This document shows positions 11,650-20,904 of a stretch of DNA of 28,052 bases, piece by piece. The translations under genes were made by a program, and so were the position numbers. The DNA is taken from positions 1-28,052 of the IMG/VR virus record IMGVR_UViG_3300020190_000283. One strand, written 5' to 3'. Every line of letters begins with the position of its first letter. The first letter of the stretch is position 1. The stretch is from a virus. The notes beneath the pieces were generated by a model, which did not search any database, was not told the DNA's origin, and saw only the letters and a program-made list of their open reading frames with translations.

Positions 11650-12945
11650 TTAGGGGGCGATCATTTCCGGTGGCACTGACTGGCCACTGGCACGCATCTT
11701 GTCTAGCAAGTAAAGGGTTAGGGGTGAGGCGCCACTTAAAGCCATGCCTACCCCGCGGACAATCGGATGCGGGAAGGCAGAGGCTAGCCCTCCGACCGTG
11801 CCCATGCCGGAGAGGAGCATTCCAGGTACGTCACCAGCTTTATATCGCTGATGGAACTCTTGGGCCCCTTCAGCGGCTCCCAGGCCCCCCAGAGCTCCCG
11901 ACAATACTGGCGAGGCACCGATGGTACCTAGACCCCTGCCGGCGGCCTGTGTGACCCTTTCTAGCGGTCCTGGAGGCGGCGTTGCTGGTCCGATGGGGAC
12001 CGTGGGCGCTCCACGTGGGCCGGCCCCGGTCTGACTGGGAACAAATAGCCCAGCACGCTCGGGAGCCTGGCGCATCTCAGGAGCAATCTGACGGATCTTG
12101 TTTTCTGCTGCGATGGCAGCTTCTTTCATCTGGTGAGCCTCGGCCATACTGCGAGCCTTCATACCGACGTCACGGTAGGCACCGGTCGTATCCTGGGCGC
12201 CAATCCAGTTCTGGGTCATACGGCCACCAGCCGGGGGTCCCTGCAATGGTCCCTGGGCGGGCGGCAGGCCACCAGTCGGCATACCGGGCGCTCCGGGTGC
12301 GCCGGCTCTAGCACGATCAGCCATAGCCTTAGCGGTTTCAGCCAGGTTACCCATGAATTGCACGCCCTTAGATCCGACATCCAAGGCTTTGGCCGCGGCA
12401 GCACCTGTACCAGCGCCGACCACGTCGGTCATGATCCGGCCTTTGTTGCGCATGAAATCTTCGGACGATACCTCAACCGGCTGATCAGCTTCTGCAGCTT
12501 CCGTTGCACCTTCCTCACCTTCGGCCTGAGTAAATCCACCTAAACCTTTAATTGATTTCAAATGATTTATGGTGCTCTCTGGCAACTTTTTATCCGGATT
12601 GGTAAAAAACGGATGGTCGTGTCCAACGTTATATCCAGCGACAGCCATCACCGGGTCACCAAATTTATCAATGCCCATCTTAAGATAGGTCAGACCAGCG
12701 CGAACGTTCTCAGCCAGGTCATCTAACTTCTCGCGGGGAAAGCCGATCATCTCTGCAGTGGCCGGTTTGATCTGCATGATGCCAATCTCACCGTGAGCGC
12801 CAGGTTTAGCAGGCGTCTTTAAGCCGCTTTCTTGATAAGCCAATGCCACGGCTAGACGGGGATTGATGCCCATCTTTTTGGCCTCGCGGGCAATCAGTAG
12901 GGCGTTGTCTCGTTGCTCCGCATCCAGCTTATCAATAAATTCCAT
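11650..12945 (-). CDS. Virion protein with lytic transglycosylase (SLT) domain
   Basis: 431 aa. Residues 1-135 are an SLT domain: AVALAYQESGL with catalytic E39, GEIGIMQIKP (52-61), GLTYLKMGIDKFGD and AVAGYNVG (101-108). The rest is Ala/Gly/Pro-rich with helical parts and no other known domain. As the last gene of the structural block it is probably an internal virion protein that cuts peptidoglycan during DNA entry, like the N-terminal domain of T7 gp16, though much shorter. Two hydrophobic Gly/Ala segments near the C-terminus may insert in membranes. The start has GAGG just upstream. Confidence 0.82.
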   Translation of the reverse strand: MEFIDKLDAEQRDNALLIAREAKKMGINPRLAVALAYQESGLKTPAKPGAHGEIGIMQIKPATAEMIGFPREKLDDLAENVRAGLTYLKMGIDKFGDPVMAVAGYNVGHDHPFFTNPDKKLPESTINHLKSIKGLGGFTQAEGEEGATEAAEADQPVEVSSEDFMRNKGRIMTDVVGAGTGAAAAKALDVGSKGVQFMGNLAETAKAMADRARAGAPGAPGMPTGGLPPAQGPLQGPPAGGRMTQNWIGAQDTTGAYRDVGMKARSMAEAHQMKEAAIAAENKIRQIAPEMRQAPERAGLFVPSQTGAGPRGAPTVPIGPATPPPGPLERVTQAAGRGLGTIGASPVLSGALGGLGAAEGAQEFHQRYKAGDVPGMLLSGMGTVGGLASAFPHPIVRGVGMALSGASPLTLYLLDKMRASGQSVPPEMIAP

Positions 12946-12955
12946 GGTGTCCTCG

Positions 12956-14542
12956 TTATATTCCGAGCTCGTCTTTTAATCTGTCGCGGGATCGCCCAAA
13001 CTGCCCAGGGGTTCCTGGACGCGGTTGACCCGGTCTTGGTCTAACGCCGATGTTTATAGCGATATCTGAGATCTTGTCCAAGTAGCTGTCGACCATCTTC
13101 TGATACTTTTCTTCGTTTTTGTCTTTGTATTGGTCAAGCGACATCTTAGTCCTGCGAAGCTCCCGGGCAACCTCTTTATCAAAGTTCGAGCGAGCCTCGA
13201 GTACGGCTAGCTTGGCAACAATCGTGGTCGGCGTGTCCTTTGGAGAAATGCTGGCGTCTGCGAATAAAGTCCGTTCAAAGTTTGACACCGAACCTTGACC
13301 AGCAGCCAGTTTGGCTTGTTGAAGCTGAATTGTGGCTAGACGGGCCAAAGCAAACTGATAGCGAGCGATCTGATCATCATTCAGCCCTAAATTCCTGAAT
13401 GCGCCAACCAGATCGCCAACTTCAAACGAATTAGAAGCACCAGGTACTTTTAGACGCTCAGAAATAAGATTACCGACGAATGACGAAAAGTCCCCCGTCT
13501 GAAAGATACCAAAAATCTCTTTTGCATCTGGTCGGCTTGCGATCGATCGAACCGAGCGAATCGTAGCCAAAGTTTCATTGGCGCTATCTGATCGGGCGAT
13601 AGCCTCCTGGGTCCGCGCAACTTCAGCTTTCGCACCTTCGGTTGCTGTTGTTTCTGCGGCTTTAGCGGCAGCACTAATTTGCTCAACAGTACGACGCCCT
13701 GGAGCTCCAGGCTGGCCACCGCGCCAGTTTTTCATCCACTCCTCGCCTCTACCCTCTCTCACGGCATTCATGAACTGCGAATACTCGTAAGGAAGCATGC
13801 GGAAGGTGCCAAAAGGCGTCTCGAAGTCTTCCTGCTTCTGACCAGGGACCGGCAGGTCAATATATTTTTCTTCTCGCCTGTCATACACCGCGCCGTTCAT
13901 GGCGATGACAAAGCGATCCTGATCCGCCTTAATCATGTCAAGAAGGATCTTAGCTTTACCCTCCATACCGGGACGGGATGCCAGGCGGGCAATGTCAAGG
14001 GGCGTAATTTTCCTAAACTCAGTTGGAGCGCCTCCCGCTTGAGGGCCAGTAGGTGGCAGCACGGTTCCGGGAGTAGTTTTTCCGGCACCGCCTTGCAGCT
14101 CAGACCTCAGCACCTGAAAACCGCCAGGGGTCTCAACAAATTCATCAGCCCCTACAGTAGGCGGCGTTGGGGCTGTTGGCGCAGACGGTCCAGGACCAAG
14201 AATCCGTCGCAACTCCTGCTCACCTTTAGCGGCCTGGCGCATGCCGAGCTCACCTTGGGCAAGCTCTAGCCGCATCTTGGCCAGGTCCATCTGACGCTTG
14301 TTTTCAGCTTCTTGGGCTGGTCCGACTAAGGCGGCAGCGTTACCGATCGACTCGCCGAAAGAACCCGACTTGGTCGGCGCCAGGAACCCCTGGGCGGCTG
14401 CAAGTAGAACCGGGTCGAACAGCTGCCGGCGGTTCTCTAATGCACTGCGCAGGTTTGCATAGGTGTTTTTGATCTCGTCGACCAGAAGTTGCTCTTCTGC
14501 GTCTTCGGCGTATAGCGAGGCAAGGGGAGCTTTAGCGGCCAT
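12956..14542 (-). CDS. Putative internal virion protein, 528 aa
   Basis: No family recognised with certainty. Long helical and Ala/Gln-rich stretches (LVDEIKNTYANLRSALENRRQL; EAENKRQMDLAKMRLELAQGELGMRQA), a Pro/Gly/Thr-rich spacer around residues 115-170, and a helical C-terminal half with FALARLATIQLQQAKLAAGQGSVSNFERTLFADASISP, which resembles structural proteins of other phages. Ends GQFGRSRDRLKDELGI. Its place between the transglycosylase virion protein and the 323-aa protein suggests an ejected inner-core protein. The ATG follows TTAGGATAAAAC. Confidence 0.65.
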   Translation of the reverse strand: MAAKAPLASLYAEDAEEQLLVDEIKNTYANLRSALENRRQLFDPVLLAAAQGFLAPTKSGSFGESIGNAAALVGPAQEAENKRQMDLAKMRLELAQGELGMRQAAKGEQELRRILGPGPSAPTAPTPPTVGADEFVETPGGFQVLRSELQGGAGKTTPGTVLPPTGPQAGGAPTEFRKITPLDIARLASRPGMEGKAKILLDMIKADQDRFVIAMNGAVYDRREEKYIDLPVPGQKQEDFETPFGTFRMLPYEYSQFMNAVREGRGEEWMKNWRGGQPGAPGRRTVEQISAAAKAAETTATEGAKAEVARTQEAIARSDSANETLATIRSVRSIASRPDAKEIFGIFQTGDFSSFVGNLISERLKVPGASNSFEVGDLVGAFRNLGLNDDQIARYQFALARLATIQLQQAKLAAGQGSVSNFERTLFADASISPKDTPTTIVAKLAVLEARSNFDKEVARELRRTKMSLDQYKDKNEEKYQKMVDSYLDKISDIAINIGVRPRPGQPRPGTPGQFGRSRDRLKDELGI

Positions 14543-14550
14543 GTTTTATC

Positions 14551-15522
14551 CTAATTAAATATTCCTTTGACACCTTTGAAGATATCGCCAAGAACATCGC
14601 CGGCTTTATCCACCATCTTGCCACCGAATCCCTCAATAATTTCACCGGTCTTTGGATCAACCGTGCGGTTAAAGGCACTGCCTAACAAAGTTCCCAGGCC
14701 GGCAATCTGCGAGAGCGGAGACGGCGCATAAACGTTAGCCGGGCCGACGTATTTCTCCACTGTTTCGGTCGGGTAGGTGTATCCCCGTAAAAGCTGGGCG
14801 ACGTTCAAAGCTCGGGTCAGAGGAGCCTCAATCTTGGCCTGCTCAAAAGCCTGCTGCTGCTGTCCCAGCTCTGCACCGGTCTTTAGTGCATTCATGGCGG
14901 CTTGCTGTTCTGCGGTGCCAAGTCCAGTAAGGGCCTGCGCGGCCTGGGTCTGATATCCCTTTTGCCGCAGTGCCGCATCCAAGGCTGAAGCAAAGCCCTT
15001 GGATTTTAAAGCTGCTTGCTCACCTAGAAGGTTAGCTTCAATGTCAGCTAGAGCTTGGCCTGTAGCTCCGGCATATCGACGGCCACCGAAGCCGCCCGAT
15101 CCAGCAAAGGCTCCGCGGAGCATCGGCAGGACGTTGCGCTGAACGTTTAGGGCGCTCTGGCGGCTCATCTCATCGATGACGTCCTTTCTGTACGGGTCAT
15201 AGAACCCAGAAATGTCTGTGGCGGTAATTCCCGTGCCACCCGCCTGTCCGGCTGTATAGGCTGCATCAAGCGGCGACTCATATCGTGCCAGGGCAGTCGG
15301 TGCCGTCTTGTAGGCTGCAGTCGCCAGACTCCCCTGGGAGGCTACCAAGTCCTTTCCCGCGGTCGGTGTTATCACGCCCGTCTTTGGGTCGAGGGTGCCC
15401 AGCTGGGTGGTGCCTGCCTTAGCTAACTCTGAGAGATAGTCGGTAAGGTACTTTGGCGCGGTCGCCGTAATACTCTTGGTCGTTTCTATGTTTGGCGGCG
15501 CAGTGCCTTCAAATAAACTCAT
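14551..15522 (-). CDS. Putative DNA-ejection or internal virion protein, 323 aa
   Basis: The central part (GFYDPYRKDVIDEMSRQSALN, then GSGGFGGRRYAGATGQALADIEANLLGEQA) matches a structural protein common in podoviruses and aquatic phages as I recall it. Helical Ala/Gln-rich segments follow, then a Gly/hydrophobic C-terminus (IAGLGTLLGSAFN, DVLGDIFKGVKGIFN) that could meet a membrane. The start has AAGGAG. It is likely ejected with the DNA or forms part of the inner core; no enzyme motif is visible. Confidence 0.68.
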   Translation of the reverse strand: MSLFEGTAPPNIETTKSITATAPKYLTDYLSELAKAGTTQLGTLDPKTGVITPTAGKDLVASQGSLATAAYKTAPTALARYESPLDAAYTAGQAGGTGITATDISGFYDPYRKDVIDEMSRQSALNVQRNVLPMLRGAFAGSGGFGGRRYAGATGQALADIEANLLGEQAALKSKGFASALDAALRQKGYQTQAAQALTGLGTAEQQAAMNALKTGAELGQQQQAFEQAKIEAPLTRALNVAQLLRGYTYPTETVEKYVGPANVYAPSPLSQIAGLGTLLGSAFNRTVDPKTGEIIEGFGGKMVDKAGDVLGDIFKGVKGIFN

Positions 15523-15532
15523 CGTTTTCTCC

Positions 15533-18500
15533 TTACCGCTTAGATTTTAAGTAGTCAAGCGGAGATTTCAAGGCAGGGGGTGGTAAATCCTTGCTTTTTG
15601 TTGATCGGGCCCGCTCCCGTATGGCGTGCATCATCTCGTAGAGCTTATCGGTGCCAGCCTTGGATGATCCGTTTCCCAGGGCAGAAACCACGTCTGCAGG
15701 GAACACGAACTCGCCATCAGCCAGCATGGCAGGAATATCGTCAGACTGCCCGTCGCCGTCGCCCGCCACGTGCTTGCCGTCCCGAAAGTCTTCTCGGCCT
15801 TCAGTCATGGCCGGCAACCCACCTTTTTTAGCCATCAGAGGCAGCGTCATGCCTCCCTGGGCCATCAGGGGTTCGACATACCCGCCGGCCGCGTAGGGCA
15901 GCCCCTGCATCTGGGTGGTGGCCAGGATGTCATCGATAGAATCTTCCTTGCCATAGGCGTAATAGGCATTCTCTTTTTCCTTTTGGGCTTTGGCTGGGTC
16001 AAAGGTATTGCCAGTCAAAACCCTAGCTAGGGTGCCTAACCCAGACAAGTCCTGGGACTGCGGTGCGACTCCCATGCGCTCCTGTAATACAGACGCAAGA
16101 CGTGGGTCGATGTTTTGCATAATGGCCTCTGCTTCACTTTGTTGTTGTATCTCCCGCAGGCGCTCCAGCGGGTCGATTTTCTTCTCACCGGTTACAAACG
16201 ACTCTAGCATCTGCGGCTCGATGCCCGTGATTTCTCCGGCCATGCCAAGCCCAGCCGGCGTACTTTGAGTTAGACGTCGCCGTTTCTTTTGTTTTTCCTT
16301 CTTCTTCTTTTCTTCTTCTGTCTCTTTTGGTTCTTCAACAGTCTTTACTGGGTCCAGAGTTTTGATTGTCGTGACCGGCTTAGTCTCTTCGCTAATGACT
16401 CGATTGGTATTTAGATCAACCGTTGTGGTGGTCTGAGTGTTGGTGTCAACATTGGTATCAGTCTTGGTCTGAGTATTCGTGTTGTTATCGACCTTAACCT
16501 CAGAGACAACTTGATTATTGGTATTGGTATTGATTGTGGTGGTTGTATTGGTGTTGCTATCCACAACCGTTTGTGTAGTCGTATTGGTATTGGTGTCCGT
16601 AGTCGTTGTCGTTTCGGTATTGGTTTTGGTGTCCGTTTTGACTTCGGTATTGGTGTTTGTGTTGGTGTTGGTGTTTGTCTGGGTTGTAACGCCGGTATTT
16701 TGATCGGTAACCGTAGTGGTATTGACTCCGGTATTCGGATCGGTTGTGGTTTCTGTCCGCGCACCGGTGTTGGTATTTACTGAAGAGGTAGTCGTCGCAC
16801 CCGACTGATCCGTGGTCGTTCCTGTTGTCGTGGTGCCGCCAGGGAATGCGCTTAAACTTGATAAGTCTCCGACAGTCAAAGACTTACCATCGGCGCCAGT
16901 GCCAATATAGACATCAGGCGCGACATAAGCGATGTTACCGGTGCCGGTGACCGATGCACCCATAAAGTCTCCCAGGGTGACCGCGTTGCCAAACTTGTCT
17001 GCCCCTACCGCGACATTTAAGTCCGGGATATTTAGCTGTCCATGAGAGTTAATGTTTGTAAGAATCTGCTCGGCAACAGCGGTGTTAGCCACACTCTCAG
17101 CCTGCTGCTGGTTCATGCCAGAGGCGGTCATGGCCGTAACAATGTCAGCACCAGCCTGTTTAAGATCGACGCCAGGTTGCATGGTGGAGTTAATTGTATT
17201 AATCAGGTTTGTAGCCTGGTCTGGATTTGAGGTTGCCGCTGCGATGACCTCAGTCGTTGCCGGCTTATTCCCTGTCACCTCAACTACAGTTGCCACCGTC
17301 CCCGACACGTTTCCGGCAATCACCGGGTCGAGAACAGCCGACGTCATCACCGCATTCATGTTGACGGTGCCCGTACCAAAGTAGCTACTTAAAGCTGCGG
17401 CGCCACCACCTTCAATACTCTCGGTGCCCATTTCCCTACCGACGGTTTTGCCTACCTGGGTGGCCGATTCTTTGACTCCGGTCTTGGCTGTGCCCTCTAT
17501 AAGTTCACCCGCCCGCTTCAGTATTGGAATCTCAGCCGCCGATCCCAGTACTAAACCCATAGCTCCCTGAGCGGCTGACGATTTCTGCGCTAATCGATGA
17601 GCCTCCTGTTCGGTCTTGCCAGATGCTAGAGCCTGCGCCTTGGTGTCGTTATAGCCAGCACCAGCAGCTTCAATTAAATTTGTTATTGCGTTTATGCCAT
17701 AAGCCATAATTTTTGGTGCTTTGGCTACTAAAGACAATACACCGCCAACAAGACTTGGAATCTCTTCAACGCCCTCACTAACGCTGATAGTTACTATTGC
17801 CAAAGGATTATTTATAAATCCATCTTTTAATGCTCTGCCAATTTCAGCCGGAGTTTCCGCTTTTGTGAATCGATCAATCAATTCTTTTTCGTTGTTTAAT
17901 ACTTTATCTCCAATTTGATACTCAGCTGTTGCTTTTAAATCTTTTGCTATTTTGATGAGCGGAGAGTTTTTATTAATGACTTCGATTGACTGCAGAGCGC
18001 CTGCTGTCCAGTCTGCAATACCACCCACCCCGCGGGTAACTAAACCCACTGTTGTAACAACCGGTTGAATAAGTTGCTTGCTAATCTTGTCATCGACGAT
18101 GACGTATTCACCGCCAAGTCCAGCTGACTTCAGATAAGGATCAAACGTGCCGTAAGTCTGCGCCTGATCGAGCCCAGAAAAATCAATCTTAGACAAGTTA
18201 CTTTTTACTGCTGATTCATCGTATCCAGCGTAGGTTCCCTTGCCACCACCTAAGCCGCGATCGGCTAATTTGATCTGATCAGAAGCTGCCGCCAGCGAGG
18301 CGTTCTCAGCGCGGGTGTCCGTGCTGTACTTATTACCATTCCATTCAAATACCTGACCGGGACCTAAGGCAGTGCGAGCTGTGTTATAGGCATCATTGAA
18401 ATTGGTTGACGAAGCAATCTCTGCGTTGGTGATATTTTTTACCAGATCAACGCTTGACTTGCTAACGGAATAGGTTTGCCCACCAAAGGTAAAGTTATTA

Positions 18501-20656
18501 AATCCGCGATTAGCGGCCAGTGCTGTTGCCTCTTCTAATGTATCTGCCTGAGTATTGGTGATGTTCATAGTGTTGAGCTCAGTGGTGCGCTCGATTGCGT
18601 CATCTAAGCCCTCAAACTCACCCATATCTACCTTGGTAACACCGCTTAAAACATCGGTTTTGACATCACCCGTGTCAGACACTTTAGTTACATCACCACC
18701 TTTAACTTGAGTGATTGATGTAATTGTGTTTGCAGCTTTCAATGCATCCTCTTCTGATGCTCCAGAATTAACTGCCGAAACAAAAATTGCTTCTTTTAGG
18801 TTATCAGCACCAGTTTTATCAATTTCACTTTGCGTGATGGTCTTAACCAGATCACCTACAGTTTTCTCATTACCTAAATTATTGGTTGCGTCGGTTGATA
18901 ATTTGTCGATATTGGTGACTGCTTTAACCATTCCACTAAAATTGCCGGTCTGCGCGGCCGTGATGAGACTGGTCGCCTCGCCAGCCAATCGGACGTCTGG
19001 GCTATCAACAAGTTTGCCAGCGTTAATTAATACACCGCTAATATCGCCTTTAGATGCTGAACTTACAACGTTGATTGCCGTGCCAGCATCTTTTAGGGAT
19101 ATGGTATCGGTCAGCATCGTTGTGCCTGCCGCATTAGAAATGTTTGGGTTTGCCATTAAAGTTACGGCGGCACCCGTAAAATCTCCCTTGGATATCTGAT
19201 TGGTGACATTTAATCCGGTGGCAACATTGCTGTATCCAGCCATGCCAGCTAGAGATGCTAGGGTTCCTAATGTGTCACCGTTGTTGTACGCCATGTAAGC
19301 GTTTGCTGCCATTACAAATGGTTGGGCACCCGGAATAAATTGCGCAATCGAAAGTGCACCACGAATGAGGTCGGCATCGCCCGTGCTTCCGCCGAATGCT
19401 GAAAAGTGCGTCTTGCCCGTAAGGGGATCAATATAAACGTTGTAATTGGTTCGTCCTGGACCTGAAAATGTCTGACCAAAGACAAAATCTAAATCCTGCA
19501 TCCCCGGAGCTGTTTGCGTGAGAACCGTGTCTCCTGCAAACAGTTCTTTGCCGGTGGCTATATTTTTCCCAATGTACTGCCCATACGATTCGTTTGAGGG
19601 ATCAGGAATATGCTCAACCTTAGCAACTTCATCCGGGCGCAAATCGACTATTTGAGGATTCTCAAATTGGTCATAAAACATCCGGGAATAGCCAACAATG
19701 TTTCCGCGACCATCATATTTCGGAAAGACATTGACATCGGATAACACGTCTCGCACTTGGATCTGACTGATATCCGTGATCCCTCGATCCATCAAACTTT
19801 TGGCCATATCCAATACGACCTGCTGGCCAACTGACGGATCGTTGTTCAGGATTGATCTAGCGGTTTCATAATCAAACCCTACGGACGGTTGGTTTTCACC
19901 AAACACGCCACCAGAAAACGATGTGATTTGCGGAACAATCTGACCGGCCAAGTTTAATAACGTAACGCGGTCATACTCTTTGTTACCATACTGGATTGTT
20001 GGTTTTGGACCAGTTGTAGTAATTGTAGTGGTTAACGGACTGGCTACAGTAGACCCGCTCGATCCAGGCAAGAACCCTTGGTAGGTAGGCGTTATATTTG
20101 CTTGGGAAAAATATTGGTTCTGTTGTTCCGGGGTGACCCCAGTCGCCGCCATAATTTCATTTGCAGTAACACCGAAACGAGTGGCAGCATCATTAATCGC
20201 ATTTGGATTGTAAATATTTTGTTGAATAAAAGTTGCAATTTGCTCATTTCGAGTTGGAACAGTTGAGACAGGAGTAAGATTTATTGATGTTGTTGGAAGC
20301 GCAATATTTGCCTTTGCAAAATACTCTCTTTGTGCCTCAGGACTAACTCCAGTTGCTTGTTGAATTTCTGACTCGGTTACCCCAAATTTTGATGCCGCAT
20401 CAGCAATCGCTTGAGGATTATTGATATTGTTTTGAATGAATGTTTGAACCTGCTCTAACCGACTTGGCTGTGGACCACTCGGAGCCGGAGGACCAGAAAT
20501 TTCCATAGAAAGCGGTGCTGTTAAACCAGGGGACGGCGTATTTGCAGCATAATATGCCGCTGCTTGGGCAGCGTTATAAGCCGACAAGGCATCCATGATG
20601 TTTGTATAGCCTGCCGCCTGCAGTCCTGGTAAGGCTTCTTCAAATGACTGTGCCAT
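15533..20656 (-). CDS. Giant virion protein, 1707 aa (putative ejection protein)
   Basis: Two related repeats lie at about residues 66-117 and 136-187 (each with TFIQ.NI.NP.AI.DAA..FGVT..EI..ATGV). A long Ala/Gly/Thr region with recurring GDV, NAG and ITNxD turns follows, then hydrophobic helices near 920-1000 and a GTESIEGGG segment typical of large phage ejection proteins. Residues about 1285-1440 are Thr/Asn repeats, followed by a Lys/Arg/Glu block. The C-terminus has DDIPAMLADGEFVFPADVVSALGNGS, a motif shared with tape-measure and internal proteins. It is most likely ejected into the host with the genome. The ATG at 20656 overlaps the upstream stop as TAATG. Confidence 0.72.
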   Translation of the reverse strand: MAQSFEEALPGLQAAGYTNIMDALSAYNAAQAAAYYAANTPSPGLTAPLSMEISGPPAPSGPQPSRLEQVQTFIQNNINNPQAIADAASKFGVTESEIQQATGVSPEAQREYFAKANIALPTTSINLTPVSTVPTRNEQIATFIQQNIYNPNAINDAATRFGVTANEIMAATGVTPEQQNQYFSQANITPTYQGFLPGSSGSTVASPLTTTITTTGPKPTIQYGNKEYDRVTLLNLAGQIVPQITSFSGGVFGENQPSVGFDYETARSILNNDPSVGQQVVLDMAKSLMDRGITDISQIQVRDVLSDVNVFPKYDGRGNIVGYSRMFYDQFENPQIVDLRPDEVAKVEHIPDPSNESYGQYIGKNIATGKELFAGDTVLTQTAPGMQDLDFVFGQTFSGPGRTNYNVYIDPLTGKTHFSAFGGSTGDADLIRGALSIAQFIPGAQPFVMAANAYMAYNNGDTLGTLASLAGMAGYSNVATGLNVTNQISKGDFTGAAVTLMANPNISNAAGTTMLTDTISLKDAGTAINVVSSASKGDISGVLINAGKLVDSPDVRLAGEATSLITAAQTGNFSGMVKAVTNIDKLSTDATNNLGNEKTVGDLVKTITQSEIDKTGADNLKEAIFVSAVNSGASEEDALKAANTITSITQVKGGDVTKVSDTGDVKTDVLSGVTKVDMGEFEGLDDAIERTTELNTMNITNTQADTLEEATALAANRGFNNFTFGGQTYSVSKSSVDLVKNITNAEIASSTNFNDAYNTARTALGPGQVFEWNGNKYSTDTRAENASLAAASDQIKLADRGLGGGKGTYAGYDESAVKSNLSKIDFSGLDQAQTYGTFDPYLKSAGLGGEYVIVDDKISKQLIQPVVTTVGLVTRGVGGIADWTAGALQSIEVINKNSPLIKIAKDLKATAEYQIGDKVLNNEKELIDRFTKAETPAEIGRALKDGFINNPLAIVTISVSEGVEEIPSLVGGVLSLVAKAPKIMAYGINAITNLIEAAGAGYNDTKAQALASGKTEQEAHRLAQKSSAAQGAMGLVLGSAAEIPILKRAGELIEGTAKTGVKESATQVGKTVGREMGTESIEGGGAAALSSYFGTGTVNMNAVMTSAVLDPVIAGNVSGTVATVVEVTGNKPATTEVIAAATSNPDQATNLINTINSTMQPGVDLKQAGADIVTAMTASGMNQQQAESVANTAVAEQILTNINSHGQLNIPDLNVAVGADKFGNAVTLGDFMGASVTGTGNIAYVAPDVYIGTGADGKSLTVGDLSSLSAFPGGTTTTGTTTDQSGATTTSSVNTNTGARTETTTDPNTGVNTTTVTDQNTGVTTQTNTNTNTNTNTEVKTDTKTNTETTTTTDTNTNTTTQTVVDSNTNTTTTINTNTNNQVVSEVKVDNNTNTQTKTDTNVDTNTQTTTTVDLNTNRVISEETKPVTTIKTLDPVKTVEEPKETEEEKKKKEKQKKRRRLTQSTPAGLGMAGEITGIEPQMLESFVTGEKKIDPLERLREIQQQSEAEAIMQNIDPRLASVLQERMGVAPQSQDLSGLGTLARVLTGNTFDPAKAQKEKENAYYAYGKEDSIDDILATTQMQGLPYAAGGYVEPLMAQGGMTLPLMAKKGGLPAMTEGREDFRDGKHVAGDGDGQSDDIPAMLADGEFVFPADVVSALGNGSSKAGTDKLYEMMHAIRERARSTKSKDLPPPALKSPLDYLKSKR
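16430..16790. repeat. Low-complexity GGTATT/GGTGTT tract
   Basis: About 360 bases are made of imperfect short repeats (ggtatt, ggtgtt, gttgtc on the plus strand) that encode the Thr/Asn-rich segment of the giant protein on the minus strand. Such tracts expand and shrink by slippage and make spurious long open frames on the plus strand here. Confidence 0.8.
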
Positions 20657-20904
20657 TAGTTTGTCCGCGGGTTCACTGCATTGACGACAGCCTCTGCCCA
20701 CTCCTGCCAATCGTCAAAGTTATAAGGTTCGGGTATGGCTTCATTTGCAAATAGGTCAATTGTTTTTAAACCAGCAGCCCATGATTTCCAATCTACTCCC
20801 GGACCAGGAATCTGTAGCTGCTGAGGTGCGTAGAGCTCGCACATAAGCGACGCCCAAGAATCAAATGTATGGTATCGGGGGTCGTAAATCAGCGCGACGG
20901 TCAT
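20656..20904 (-). CDS. Small conserved structural-region protein, 82 aa
   Basis: No function recognised. A soluble, Trp- and Pro-rich protein: YHTFDSWASLMCELYAPQQL, PGVDWKSWAAGLKTIDLFANEAIPEP and FDDWQEWAEAVVNAVN. I associate similar short proteins with the space between tail and internal-protein genes of other aquatic phages. It is coupled at both ends, ATGA with the upstream gene and TAATG with the giant-protein gene, so it may be a chaperone or minor part of that protein's assembly; this is by position only. Confidence 0.65.
   Translation of the reverse strand: MTVALIYDPRYHTFDSWASLMCELYAPQQLQIPGPGVDWKSWAAGLKTIDLFANEAIPEPYNFDDWQEWAEAVVNAVNPRTN

Noticed and set aside
12133-12543. Plus-strand 136-codon frame
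   Set aside because: Shadow of the transglycosylase virion gene; no start context.
16411-16783. Long open frames in other registers across the Thr/Asn tract
   Set aside because: They arise from the low-complexity repeat and encode Ile/Pro or Val/Gly strings.
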